Positions 43,861 through 56,880 of a stretch of 64,000 nt of DNA are shown here, in pieces (within the stretch, counting starts at the first letter, position 1; each line of letters starts with the position of its first letter). Under the pieces are notes generated by a model, which did not search any database, had not been told where the DNA came from, and was given only the letters and a program-made list of their open reading frames with translations. The stretch is taken from contig BSBK01009257.1 of assembly GCA_027943335.1 (NCBI GenBank), positions 124,001-188,000 on the forward strand, in the 5' to 3' direction. A program made the translations under genes and the position numbers. This stretch comes from Chamaecyparis obtusa. Lineage: Eukaryota > Streptophyta > Pinopsida > Cupressales > Cupressaceae.

Positions 43861-44799
43861 TGTAATCACCTAAAAATGGTCACCTAGACTATTAGCCCCT
43901 TTTTCTAAATCATCAATTGCTTATTCTTGATCAAATCCTAGTTTTATCATTTATTCGATTATTTTTTATGGGCTAAAATTTTTATCCTAAGTCTTTATTT
44001 AATTAAAAGGAGTCTCCTCCTCTTTTATTAAATAAAAAGCCCCCCACTTTTCTTCTTATCCTAAGTTGTACAAATAAAATATTATTCCTATTTTATAAAT
44101 AAGAAAAGACTTTTTTGTCTCACATGGGGCACAAACGTCAACACTTATTTCTCATTGGAGGAAACTTGTGCACATGGATTGCTCCTCTTTCAAGCTCCAC
44201 CCTTGATTAAATCTTTTGCCTCTTAATCTCCATGGTCCATTCCTTCTCACTTCCTATAAAAGAAGAGCTCTCTTCTCATTCTTAGATCCATCTTTGAATA
44301 CTAATATTATGCTGCAGGTTTTCTAGGTGACTTTGAAGCTTTGGAGATTTGAAACATTCTTAGCTTTTTCATTCACATACTATCTTAGTTCCATTCTTGC
44401 ATTTTAGTTTCATTATCATGACATGCATAGCTTAGTTTCCTTTATGCTTTAGATTGATTCACATAGTCTAATTAGGAGGATTTTGTAATACTTGCATCTT
44501 TCCTTTCCATAGCTTAACTTGCATATTCATCTTAACATAGCTTGCATCTTCATTTATATCATTGTATTTCATTCACATTTTGATTCTTGAAGATATTGAC
44601 ATTCTTTCCCTTGTCTCCATTGAATCTCCCATTGCATGGTTTACTAGCAAGGTCATAGGCTTAAATAGATCTAGCTGAGAGCACACTTAATTTCCTTGCA
44701 CTCCATGCCTAGGGAACTCTAGGTCGATTTTCAAGGTCTCCCATTCATGGATTCCCTTGGAAGCAAAGACTTAGAGAAGTGGACATTCTAGTGTGTACA
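43861..44799 (+). repeat. 3' LTR of Tat-like element
   Basis: 939 bp, same ends as 40702-41639, differing by only a few percent by eye. Confidence 0.92.
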
Positions 44800-44804
44800 C
44801 TCTC

Positions 44805-47800
44805 CAACCACTAACTTAGGCCAATGGTGTCTATCCATCTTTTCTTCGAAAAGAAATAGGGAAATAAATAGGGAACAACTGCATAGGCTAGAGATAGGGA
44901 AAGAAATATATAAACTACTACCTACAATAAACACTTCTCTTTTCTTTGTTATTCTATGTTGGCTCTTTTAGTCATTAGTGTGCAAAATAATGAGAAATAT
45001 AGAGATACAAATCTCTCTCTATATAATTGCTCTATACTTCATCAATGCAACTTCTTAAAAAAATCTATAGTTTTGTTTTATTATCTCTTTTTATTATTTT
45101 TGTGAGATAATTCTAATTAAGAATTTAAATAAGTTTTATGACCTACGGTTGAGAAAATTTATCTAGATGGTCACCTATACAAAGTATTTCTTTATTGTTC
45201 ATTAACCAATTATTATCTAATTTATTTATATCTTTACCAACCTACAATGTCTCGAGAGTGTAGCCCTTGTTTAGTAAAAGCACAAAAGGTCAAATTACAT
45301 TGTAAGAAAGTGATGGGACTCATTCAAGAAAGATTTTACATATACACACATACAAAGGAGGGAAAACATTAGCCCATAAAAAGATAGGTGGATAAAGAAA
45401 GAGCATCCTATCAAGTCACAAATGCTATAAAAATTATATAATCTATATTATATTTATAACTATATTATTATTTTTAAAATAAATTTAAAAATTTACATGA
45501 TATAAAATATAGTAGAATAATTTATTTACATTATTAAATATTATGTATAATAACTATATCATAAATATTTAGTATATATTTCTCTATAATTATTTATATC
45601 AAATATTCTAATAATAATAAATTTAATAATCTAAAGTTAAAGTGCACATCCCAAAACAAAGTGCATGTCTTCCACGTTTTTCTGTTGCATGTCCTCTAAG
45701 TAGCAGTTGTAAGTTATGATGGAAATTTTACAAATGATGGAGCTTCTTTCTCATGCATAACTATCGTTACAACTCACAAAAAATATGGGTTTCCTATTGC
45801 CAGCATCCTCAAAGTGTGCGCCAAAATGAGAGCTTTAAAATATGGTAAGGACATTCATCAAATTATAATTGAAAGTTAACTTTTGTGGATTATGTAGTTG
45901 CTCATGAGGTAAGACATATACACAAAATGTGGAAGCCTACACAAGGCACTTAAACTATTTGAAAAAATGACTGAGAGATGTGGATTTGTGGAATAAAGTG
46001 GCTACAAGATGTGCATATAGTGGCATCCCTTTATTCTAGAAGGAAGCGAGAGGAGAAAGGGAGAATGGATCAGTGAAACTATGTGAGGGTTGGCCTTCAA
46101 GCCATGTACTAGGTACTTATGCTTCTATTTTCACTGTGTTTTTGCAATTAGGGGTTTTAAAGGTTCGTTCCCATACATTTTTTTAAGTTGCACACCAGGC
46201 ATGTTTTCAAGAGGCAATGAACATGTCTTTGATGTGAGGTATGCTGTGAGAAACACAAAGAGGAAGAATATAGATTTGAGATGGCTTGGACTCTTTACTA
46301 GGGTTTTGTTTTACATATTCTGGGTGTGCTTTGTTTTGGGTTTTTTCTGGAATGCACTTCGAGTTATGCGAAGTGTTGTAGATTTGCATTAGATTTTCAT
46401 CTTTGGTATGGTGGAGCATGGATGGTAAGTGTGAATAGATTGTTCTCACAGTTATGCATTTGATTTTTTTTTGGTTTTTTAAAAAATTTCTCAGGGCTAT
46501 GTGGAGACTAATAGACATATAGTTTAGTTGTTGGACCTATTTCATCTTTTATTTTATTAACCTGTTTGGAGCGATAGAAATGGACAAATCATTCTTTCTC
46601 TATTAAAAAACAATATACTTATGCAACAACCAATATATGGAAGATTTCATATCCATATAAAGTTAGTGACTAAAGCAATTGACAGGACGACAATACAGCT
46701 GACTGTGAAGATATGGACATGGCCATCGGATTGAAAGAAATGTGGTGGTTCTTCTGCAAGAAAACATTATATCTGTACGCTTTACAATAAGATGCGCTGG
46801 CATATTCAACAAAGAACAGTGGAAAATGTACAATCACCTAAAACATCATTAACTACAAGCAGACGATTGAGATTGGTTCTCTGGTCGTCCACATTTTTTT
46901 TTTCAAATCTAAACTGTCAATTTCAAAAAATAGCTTCTTCATCTCATATAAGGAAATGTCGAATCATATAGTTAAACACAGATATTTGATTGAGGGTGCA
47001 GTAGGGACGATCAAATTGTCTGCAAGATGGACGACCAACAAGCTTCCAATGGTAGTCATTGGCTTCTCCACAACTTGCAACCGTTGATGACACAAAACAG
47101 GTCGGGGCTTTCCAAAATGGAAACACCTATGGCGTAAAGATGATATAAGGATTATAAATTTTATGCTTACTAAGATTATACTTGTTTTTGAAATTAAATA
47201 TATAATTTTATACTGAATAAAATAATTTATCATTTTATAATTATATTTTAATGTAATTTATTTAATAAACTAAACATATAATTAAATTATAGTTATATTT
47301 TACATGTTATTGAATTTGTATCTTATTTAGTAATATTTTTCAATAATGAAATAAAATATAAAGTTTCTAATGTAAATCTCTAATGTAATTTTGATGTTTA
47401 TTAATTTTATCTTCATTGACTTTAAGTTTTATGTGTGTGTGTGTTATATACAATATTAATGGTATTGTTTCTGATTGTGCATATATTTTTAGCATCAACT
47501 TTTCTCATCCATAAAGAGAATGAGAGAGTGTTGGATATGAAAATATAAGATCTCATGTTTTCATCAAATGGATTGTAGAAATCTAATAAATTATTTTCAA
47601 TATTTTATTTTAAGGACACAAAATCATTTATAATAAAATATTTTATTAAAAATAATAATTATTATAGGGTTATTTTCTATTTAGCTAATCATTTGTAAAA
47701 AATATTAAAAAATTATAAGAAAAATAAACTATTAAATAAAACATACAAAATCAAATTATTTTGAAGAAATGAAAGTGATAAATATATTAGTATTAACATT

Positions 47801-49300
47801 TATCATAAATTTAAAATTATAAAGTATAAATATTATTATTAATTTATACTTGTATGGTTTTAATATTATATATAATCTAAAGTCTTATGGGAAGCAATGT
47901 CATCGTCAATTTACTTGGCCCCCTCTACGTACTGATAAAAAAACATAAGCTAAATAATATTTAAATTTGAATTAAAAATATAATACCTATAATACAATAT
48001 AAATTAAATAATTTTAAAACTAGAACATATAGTTTCATATAAACATAATTATAGTAAATTCATTATATTATGTTAAAACATTTTAAATATAATTATAATA
48101 TAATTAAATATTTATTTTATAAAATAATATAAAATTAATATAATTATATTAAATACATTATATTATATTAAAACATTTTAAATATAATTATATATTTATT
48201 TAATAATATAATATAAAATTATATATTTAAATTAAATCTATATAATTTAAAAAAAAGGATATACTACTACAATGTTAGTATAAAATATAATATCTCCATA
48301 TCATCTTTAAATAATATCTACATGTCATCTTTAAAAAAAATTATACTTAAAATACAATTCAAACATAATGAATTTAGTTTAAATGTAAAACTTTTTTAAT
48401 TTTAAAATTAAAACCTCTATAGCAATTGTCCCAAGGGCCTCTGCACGAGGTGGACGACATACGGTGTCTAACTATGTTATGGTGTATGACATAATCATTC
48501 AAGAAGATGAGGACATGGCATCACATGTAGCATGGGGCACGACTTTCCACAGGTGCAAATTTTTGGCCATTTAGCCAGTGTCCCGACACACTACCATAAA
48601 GAAAGTGTCATTTCATCCTTTTTTCATGTTCAAATAAGTTTAGTAATGCAAGTTTCAGTTAGAGTGTTGGCAGTACATTCATGTTCGACACCAACTATGG
48701 CGCAACATATTTGCAACTGGTCAAAGTGCCTAAACTGAATGCCATGTCTGCCCCATGCCCATGCCATCTAATCTCATCTGACACACTGCTCTAGGCAAAA
48801 GGTCAGATCATTGTTAGTGACGGTGGGGCATATATGTCGCAAGCCAAAACTTTTAAGCCAACGACTAATGTTTAGGATTTTTATTTTGAAGTGTAAAATA
48901 ATTTTGTACATTAAATTTTGAAATAGTTGTCCTATCCCCATTTTTAGATTTTTATATTTTAATAATTAAGTATAAAATAATTTTGTTTATATTTTAAGAT
49001 TTTAATATTAATAATTTTTTTAATTTTAATCCTAATCTTAAAATTATCCATGGCTCCGCTTCGACTAAATTACAAAAATGCGACTGTAAACAGACAACTC
49101 TCCTTCTATGGAAAAACAAAATATGTGTCTCAGGGTTTTATATCTGCATTTCAATGGAACTAGGCTCCCCTTCCTCAACCAAAGCAAGAAGATGGATGGC
49201 ACTGTGTGAAATCGAAATAGAAAAAAGAGCGGAAAGGAGGGATGATCTGGGTTATTTGGGAAATAGGTGGAAACCAGATAGGCATCCTCAGAATCCAATC
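44805..49300. other. AT-rich DNA without recognised genes
   Basis: 44805-44850 probably continues the RT fragment interrupted by the Tat-like element. The rest holds very AT-rich tracts (45460-45640, 47160-47400, 47580-48420) and a short TGTGTGTGTGTG near 47430. A 100-codon stretch at 46090-46392 has no domain that I recognise. I saw no RNA gene or terminal repeat. Confidence 0.5.
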
Positions 49301-49474
49301 ATCCCCCCACTCTATAATCAATTCTAAAGCCCGCAAAAAGAGGAGGAAGGTTCAATAAAACTAATTCACATTCACAGAAGGAGGTCTTCAGAAAGGATCT
49401 GATTAGAAAATCAGATAAATTGAGGAAGTAATCACTCTCAAGCTAATACTCTTTGGCACAATAACCCTGTTGAT

Positions 49475-50967
49475 ATGAACGTACCAAAAGGATCAATTCA
49501 TCCTGTAATAAACCCTAGGGAGATGAAGACCGTAATGTTGAAGGAAACCCTATTTACTCAACAAATAAATGGTATTGAGAAGGTTTCACCAATAATTGAT
49601 TCAAAAGACAATATAATAATGGAGTGTAGGGATGAAGTAGTAGAGGAATTGCAGAAAATTTGTCAGAAATACAACATCATTACAAGATGGAACGGTCATG
49701 GAAATCCTACAAAATAAATAGTTGGATGGTTCCAGGAGGCCTATAAATAGGTAAACATAATTATATTATTGGAAAAATTTCTTTATATTGCTTGTCCAAG
49801 AGTTCTGAAGAATAAGCTTTTACAAGAAGATTCCCCTAGATTTAGAGGTAACGGTTTCAAATTTATAGACTGGAAACCAAATTTCAATCGTAAAAACTTA
49901 GATAATTTCATAATAGAAAGAGCAATATTTCTCCCTAATTTACCAATAGAATTAGTAAATAAAGAAATAATTAGGATGATAGGCAATAGAATGGGAACTT
50001 TCATAGGAATGGAAGAAGGAAAATTTGTGAAATTGATGTAATTATGGTGGTTGAAATGGATATAAATATTGCGGTATTAAAACCAGTAGAGGTTAGGGAT
50101 AAAAAGTCCTCATACCTTATTCACCTAGTTTTCTTTAAAGGTGCTCTATGGGAAGAGAAAACCCTAGAAGGAGAAGGAAACCCTAGGATAGTGGATGTCG
50201 TACCAGAGATGGAAGTAAAATTCCTAGAAAACCAGGGAGGGTTTGTGATCGAGAGGAAATACAAGGAGAGAGAAGTAGAAGTGGAAGAAGGAGAAATTTT
50301 AGAAACACAAATTAATGACATAGACCGAGAATATGAAAGGAGTAATGGATTGAAGGGGAATCAAATGGTAGAGGCCGAAAGGGAGGAGGTAGGGTATGGA
50401 TAAATTAACCTCAAAGAAAATAATGAGGAAAATAGCATAAGGATGAGTAGGGAAGTAAAAGACAGGGAAGAAGAATTAGAAGATATTAGTATAAACCAAT
50501 ACAAGCAATCCTTAAGAGATATTTTAGATCAAATAGATAGGATGAGGAAAGAGGTTAATCGAGAGCTAAGTTTTATTGAGGAAAATGCTTTTGAAAAGGT
50601 TTGGAAAGAAGGGGTAAGATTGAGTGAACTCAATAAGGAAAATGACAAATAAATTACTGTCATAGAGAGGGAAGAGATAGAGGAATTAAATGAGTTTCTA
50701 CACTTGGATCTCATTGAAGAGGATAGAGGACTGACTAGAAGCAATCAAGATATTATAAGCAGAGTGGTGGATGATTTAAATGAGGAAACGATAGAGGAAC
50801 TCATGAAGGATGCGGGAGGAGAAGAAGAAGATTCGATTATAGTTAGCAAATTAGTAGGGGATATGGAAGAAATTGTAGAATTTAAAAGTCTAGAATTTTG
50901 GGCTTCTAACTTAGGTATTTTCATGAAAGAAAAAGGAAAGGAGAAGGTTGGTTGTGCCAAGGAATAA
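49475..50967 (+). pseudogene. LINE (L1-type) ORF1, DUF4283-like
   Basis: The start is ATG 49475 (MNVPKGSIHP). One phase runs to 50041, then another from 50044 to 50967. Stops lie at 49715, near 49750, 50401 and 50650. The segment 49830-50030 reads FKFIDWKPNFN, then AIFLPNLPIELVNKEI and MIGNRMGTFIGMEEG, the order of strands seen in the DUF4283 domain of plant L1 ORF1. The C-terminal half is strongly acidic and coiled-coil-like. I see no zinc knuckle. ORF1 proteins bind LINE RNA. The next ORF starts 115 bp downstream. Confidence 0.7.
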
Positions 50968-51082
50968 AAAAAAGAGGGAGAAATTCTCTAAATGAGATAA
51001 GAAGAAAAGATACATTGGCAGTAGGATAAGACAAAATCACCACATTATATGTAGGGAAGGGGAAGGACCTTCCCACAAGACA

Positions 51083-51366
51083 ATGAAGGTGATCACATGG
51101 AATGTTAAGGGACTTAAAACCCCTAACAAACAATGCATCCTAAAGTGCTTTATTAGGAAATATGAAACATATATATTATTGTTACAAGAAACAAAGCTAG
51201 GGGCAAAGGATATGGGATGTTTGAAAATTAAATTAGGTGAATGGAAAGTGGAGGGAGAACCATATTTAGGAGCTTTAGCCAGTTTAGGCATATAATGGAA
51301 CCCGAGAAAGGTTATCTTTACAAAAATGGGTGCTAGAAGGTTTTGGATTGGGGGTAAAGTGAAAAG
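51083..51366 (+). pseudogene. LINE ORF2 start, endonuclease, cut by LTR
   Basis: MKVITWNVKGLKTPNKQ followed by ILLLQETKLG is the N-terminus of an APE-type LINE endonuclease, with the conserved Asn in TWNVKG and Glu in QETKL. A TAA follows at 51293-51295, and coding-like sequence continues to 51366, where an LTR (TGTTAGATAATTG) begins. The RT that should follow is not in the window on this strand. This endonuclease nicks the target DNA in L1-type retrotransposition. Confidence 0.85.
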
Positions 51367-52914
51367 TGTTAGATAATTGAGAAAGGGGGGGGGGGGGGGG
51401 TGGGGTGAATCAGTTAAGTCCAGTTATCCTACAGTCCCAAATACTCCCAGATGTGTATAAAAAAAATTTCAAATCAATTAATCAACTCGATAATATATCA
51501 ATTGTGCCTTTCTCTTCATCTACCGATTAGCAGTAAATTAAATATTTTGTTTACCGATCAATCTAGTTATAGTAATGTGTGAAGTAAAATAACAATTCAA
51601 CACATCCATACACATATAACACTTTGATTTTTAACATGGAAACCCTGTTAGGGGAAAACCCACTTGGGACTACCCAAAATAATTGACTCTTCTGAAGTGA
51701 GCTCGGTTAAGATCCAACCCTATTAAAGATTACAAAACATATTGTGAGGTGTGACCTAGTTAGAGGATTTAATACTAACAGTTCTCCCTTAACCAAACAT
51801 TCACTATGGGGTCAAGAAGAAAATAATCAGCATTCATTGAATGTCATATTGAAATATAAAGACTCTTAAGTCCCACTCGGTTAAGAGATTTATCTGTAGC
51901 AATCGTTAAACTGTTACAATAATGATCTAATTTGAATACAACTTATTTTGCAAATTTTCATATCTATGCTAAGCTCAAAAATATCTCTAATCAATAATCA
52001 ATTCAATCTCTTTGTTTCCTCCAACTCTTGTTCTGCTTAGTAGTTCTTTTCTTTGTCACTGGTGTTCTCTACAGATTTTCTTAGTTCCGCCTTCAACCGG
52101 TTTGATCATCTTTGCATGAATTCAATCTTTTCACATGCATTCCCTTGCAACAGACTCAATAATTAATCTATTATCTCTTTATATAGACATCATAAACCAT
52201 TTTATTTCCATCCATAGATTTTGTCTCTTAATCTTCACCGTTGATTTTGTTGCTTTAACCTTCCTCGGTAGTTGTGTCATTAACATGTTTCATTCTCCTT
52301 CATCTGATCATCCTTGAATTTTGTTAGTCATTTGATCATCATAACAAACATTATCTTTTACCTTGAAATTATCAACAATTGTCCAGCTCATCATCTTTAG
52401 TCGACAGTCATAAGTTCCATTTATTTCTTTCACTCGATAAATACCATAATGCATCAGTGATAACTAGATCGGTTAACACTATACTCAATATACACTACAC
52501 TTTCTTGGTGTACACTATTCCAACTTGGTGTATACTGAATTCTTCATTTACTGACCTCATAAACTTGTTCATTCTTGATCTTCAATCCAAAATAGATTCA
52601 TGTAATACAATCAAATTAGTAGCATAATTTCATAGAATCAGCAATAAGTTTCCCAATTAATACCATATCCATATCTTTCTCATCCATCTCATCTTTATGT
52701 AGATATCTCATTCTTTCACCATTAAATTTCCTTCTTAAGATGTTTGTAACCATCATGATAAGTATACTAAAAAATGACATCAATGACAATACATTAATTG
52801 ATTTAATGTCTCACATACACATTAGTAGCTCAGTGATCATCAATCATTGTTTTTAAAATATCCAATCAGTTGTCAAACTCTGCCTCAAGATATTCAATCA
52901 CTTTTAGTCTATCA
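51367..52914 (-). repeat. copia-like LTR (P), minus, inserted in LINE ORF2
   Basis: It runs from TGTTAG (51367) to CTATCA (52914), about 1548 bp, and includes a G run of about 16 at 51385-51400 followed by TGGGGTGAATCAG. ATATCTCCCTTTT directly after (52915-52927), read on minus, is a purine tract AAAAGGGAGATAT. This fits a 3' LTR on the minus strand. The internal part is displaced by the element starting at 52927. AACCCTGTTAGGGG near 51644 is the shared LTR motif. Confidence 0.7.
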
Positions 52915-52926
52915 ATATCTCCCTTT

Positions 52927-54278
52927 TGTTAGGATTTGGTAACATTGGGGGGGGTGAATCAGTGTTACACTACTTTATTGAATTCTTAAACTTCTTTATC
53001 TTCTTCAAACAACATATAAAGATATATCACAAAATAAATAACTATGCAACATAAACAAACATAGGAGAACTCATAACACTATATTTGTTTTCAAGGAAAC
53101 CCTGTTAAGGGAAAAACCCCAGTGGGGATGGTACCCACAAATATCTGCACTATAGGTATAATAACCCTGTTAAGAGTTATGACCCTACTAGGATTTGAGT
53201 ATTACAATAGATAGGTCCTGATTAAAGGACAAACCCTGTTAGGAGCCTTTTACAATGTGATCCCAATTAAGGAATCGACCCTGCTAGGAGTCCAACCTTG
53301 TTAAAGAAAATAACCCTATTAGGGGTGTACAATACATCAATCTGATCATAAGATTTGAGAGTTAAAGCCACCCTAAGGCTCTCCAAACCTTGCAACTTCA
53401 AGTCTAAGATACTTATATTCTGAAACTTCTTTCAGTTTTCAATTAATGCCAAGCAAGCTCCACTTTGTGCCTAAGTGCACAACTTCTACTCTTCAAATAA
53501 TACCTAATGTGGCCTCAAGCTCACATTCACCTTTGCATCTTTCATATGGAGTACCACACAATTTTTCAAGGATTTCAATCCTTAAATACAAGTTAGAATA
53601 ATTATATCCAAGTTGGCCTTCATAGGATAAATCCTATTTACAAAATATAAAATGAACCCATGCAAAGATACACACACCACCTCTTACAATGTTGCAACAC
53701 AGTAGTTGCATCAATTAATCATTTAGGTCCATTGATTAAGCTTGCATATCATATTACTTGAAACATGTTCCAAGTCAACCTCCAAATAGGTCTTCGCTAA
53801 TGCACATGTCGTAACTAACGCCACCTATACGATCATAACTCCATATGATCATAATAATCTCTTTAGCCAGTGTCTAACATGAACCTATGTTTTCACATCA
53901 TAACTCAAATGACCATGAGTGCTATCCTTAAATTTTTGCAACCAATTATGTGAGAATCACAGTTTCTGTCTCCTGAGAAATAGTTGCCAGTAAACTATTC
54001 ATAACTTTATTTATTCAACTAATAAAAATGTGTGATCATGGATATTGAACCAAGACATCATTAGGAGTCTTCCTCTAAGTGTGCATGTGTTGATTCATTG
54101 TACGGTGTCCGTACAATTCTCTACTACTTTTTCTGCAAGCTCCTAAACAACTAGTCAATAGCATATGTTGCCATCAATGAAAAAATCTGTCATGAATGCA
54201 ACACACAACTAATGTAGCATGTCTCTATCATTACTAGGATACTCCCCCATAAGAATACCATCAGAATTCATGCTAACA
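52927..54278 (-). repeat. 3' LTR of copia element Q
   Basis: TGTTAGGATTTGG (52927) to GCTAACA (54278), 1352 bp. Directly outside on the high side, ATCTCACCCTTTGG is a purine tract on minus (CCAAAGGGTGAGAT). It includes GGGGGGGGTGAATCAGTG (52947-52964) and an array of CCCTGTTAAGGG or CCCTGTTAGGAG motifs (53100-53330). The partner 5' LTR is not in the window. Confidence 0.8.
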
Positions 54279-54598
54279 ATCTCACCCTTTGGCATAGATG
54301 AAAAACATCTAAGTTCCATAAATACTAAAACATGCCTATATTGTATCTGCATCATCATCTTTTCAAATCCTCTTCATCAATCATTAAATCCTCCAAAGGA
54401 TGATCCTTTCATACTATTTTCCATGTGTTATTCTCTCCCCCATTGACATTAATGTCAAAGGTGTTGTTATGTCTCCAAGAGTTCTTAGTAACTTTGTTCA
54501 GATATATATACTCCCCCAATATGAGAATTATCACGCATATAGTCCAAAAAATGAAATAGTTCTCTGATATTTTTGGACTAATGCAATCCTTGCATTAA

Positions 54599-55945
54599 TT
54601 ATTCAAGAGTAGGCTGGGCCATGACCCCTAGAATACCTCTTAAATACTCAAATGTATCCTTAGGCAAAGGTTTTGTGAAAATGTCTGCTATTTGCTCCTT
54701 TATACTCACATATTCTAACTTTACTTCTTTCTCTACTACTTTTTCTCTCAAGAAATGATACTTTTTTGCTATATGTTTTGTCTTTGAATGCATAATAGGG
54801 TTCTTTGACATATTTACCGTGCTATTATTGTCATAATGGATAGTAACTAAATCTTTTAGACATACTCCAATGTCCTTCAACATTTTCTTCATCCATATGA
54901 TCTGTGTACAATTGATTGCTACTGCAACATATTCTAATTCTGTTGTAGACTGAGCAATGTAGTCCTGCTTCTTGCTAAGCCAATAACTAATGTTTTGTAC
55001 AAAGGAAGAATGATCCTCCACTAGTTCTTTTTTTGTCATCTACATTCCCTACCCAATCAACATTAGTGAAAGAATGAAATGTAAAGTCCTGTGATCTATC
55101 ATACGATAGAACAAACTCAATTGTGCCCTTTAGATATATCTGAATATCCTTTTTACTACCATAAGATGAGATTATTTAGAATCTTCTTGAAATCTTGCAA
55201 CAATTCCAATAACATTCAATAACATTGGCAATATTAGGTCTAGTATGTGTTAAATAATGAAGACCTTCAATCATTAATCTATACCTTGTCTGAGGTACAT
55301 TCTTTGCTTCATCTTCCAAGGACCTAGTTACCATAGGGGTTCCAACATGTTTACTATCATCCATGCCAAAAATTTTCAATAGTTCTTTAAGATATTTTAT
55401 CTAATATATGAATATCCCTTCTTTACTTTGACTGATCTATAGTCCAAGGAAGAATTTCATCTTCCCAATCATAAACATTTCAAATTCACTTTTCATCTCA
55501 TCTGCAAACTTGTTACTCATTTCATCATTTCCTCCAAAGATAATAGATCATCAACAAAGACTTAAACAATAAAGATACCTTCTTCAGTGATTCTCAGGTA
55601 TAAATCATTGTTAGCATTACCTTTCTTGAATCCCAACTAAATCAGATACTTATCCAATCTTGCATACCAAGCTCTTTGTGCTTGTTTCAATCCATACAAA
55701 GCCTTCTCCATTCATCTTGTTTTTGTATACCCACTTGGTTCCAATTACATTTTTGTCTTTAGGCCTTGGAACCAATTCCCAAGTGTTGTTTTTCTGAATC
55801 TTCTCCAATTCTTCCTTCATAGCTTTGATCCATGACTCATCTTTGCATGTCTCATATGTGTATTGTGGTTCTACTTGAGAGATAAAGGAAATAGTGCCAG
55901 GGTGACCCCACAATAGTGGGTTACACTTTTTTAGAGATGCTGATA
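54599..55945 (-). pseudogene. pol: copia element Q pol fragment (RT and RNase H)
   Basis: The RNase H end (54599-55039) reads YWLSKKQDYIAQSTTELEYV, then HYDNNSTVNMSKN and EQIADIFTKPLPKDTFEYL, almost the same as the end of the nested copia at 24003-24080. Upstream pieces are at 55176-55379 (GTPMVTRS, YRLMIEGLHYLTHTRP) and 55650-55945 (WIKAMKEELEKIQKNNTWEL, KNVIGTKWVYKNKM). Frames change several times and the catalytic part of RT is badly eroded. It ends where repeat X begins. It probably belongs to the 3' LTR at 52927-54278. Confidence 0.85.
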
Positions 55946-56236
55946 TTTGCTGAAATAACAAATTTTTAATGAAATATGATGATTTAAGTCTTTAGAGGTT
56001 CCATTTGAAGGATTTCATTACAAATGGTTAGCTCAAACCCTCTTAGATAAAAAAAAAGTTGATATAACATCTATACTCCTCATTCATACCTATAATGGAG
56101 TCTCCTTCACACCTATTAAAATGCTGACAAAAAATCACTTCAAATTTATCTTTTGGAAAATCAAATGAATCCATTTGACAAAACTATCTGTGTAGTAAGG
56201 TACTATTGAGAAAAATATTTCCAATGATTATAATGT
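55940..56236. repeat. Dispersed repeat X, copy 2
   Basis: It matches 18112-18410 in the same orientation, from GCTGAAATAAC to GATTATAATG, at about 85-90% by eye. It is cut at 56236 by the poly(A) end of the LINE. It begins inside the copia RT frame, so X was inserted in or joined to that element. Confidence 0.75.
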
Positions 56237-56880
56237 TTTTTTTTTAAAAGTAAGCTTTGCCTAGGAGGCAGTACCCGTTATATTACCAAATAAAAAGAGA
56301 TTACAACTGTTATCAGAGATACCATCTAATACTGATTAGAAACCAAATACCTAATCTCAATGGAAGAGGTATCCAATACCCTCTCCCATCGATAACAGTC
56401 TAGCTACAACATCTTTCGTAAAAATTTTGTCATTGGCTTGACAAAACGTAACAAACTTCCCCATGTCATACTCCTTAGCAACACAGTTTTTGAAAACCAA
56501 CCAAGCCTTTTTCATCAACTTTTTCTTCTCCTTGTCTTTAGGAGAGAACAGGGCTTTGAGAAATCCTCCCGAAAGGTTGGCATCCATCATGTCTAAGACC
56601 ACTGATACTTGAAAGTAGTGTTCATCTGCAAGCATCCTCCTAACCATACCATTGACGGGCACCAGATGACCTATTACTTGTATAATAGGTAGGAAGATAT
56701 CATGTAATATCTTCCCATCATGAACATGTGACCCAGACTAGTAATCAACCCCTAATAGTGATATCATTGTTGCCTTCTCCATGTCATTGGCCTTGCTAAA
56801 AATGCATTATATCTGCACTTCTGGCGCTTCCCTCAGCTCTGCTTCCTGAAGACATCTGTAGCTAACTCCCATCATATGAG
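56237..56880 (-). other. 3' region of the LINE
   Basis: About 640 bp between the RNase H end and the A-run. A 101-codon stretch (56357-56662) with Lys-rich helical character has no recognised domain. It may be a C-terminal extension or 3'UTR. CCTAGGCAAAGCTTACTTTT directly precedes the A-run on minus. Confidence 0.55.

Larger units (their letters stand above)
40702..44799 (+). mobile_element. Tat/Ogre-like element with gag-pol almost fully deleted
   Basis: The LTRs are 40702-41639 and 43861-44799 (938 and 939 bp; TGTAATCACC to GTGTGTACA). The flanks CTTTC (40697-40701) and CTCTC (44800-44804) are a target duplication with one mismatch. The primer site is 41643-41661. Only the end of integrase remains, then about 2 kb of non-coding DNA and a purine run GAGGGGAAAA at the 3' LTR. 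The long 3' non-coding region and the primer type are usual for Tat-lineage gypsy elements. It is non-autonomous and splits the RT fragment 40083-40701. Confidence 0.88.

Noticed and set aside
46090..46392. 100-codon plus-strand ORF in AT-rich DNA
   Set aside because: No recognised domain, no promoter or relatives in the window, and a length expected by chance over such a span.
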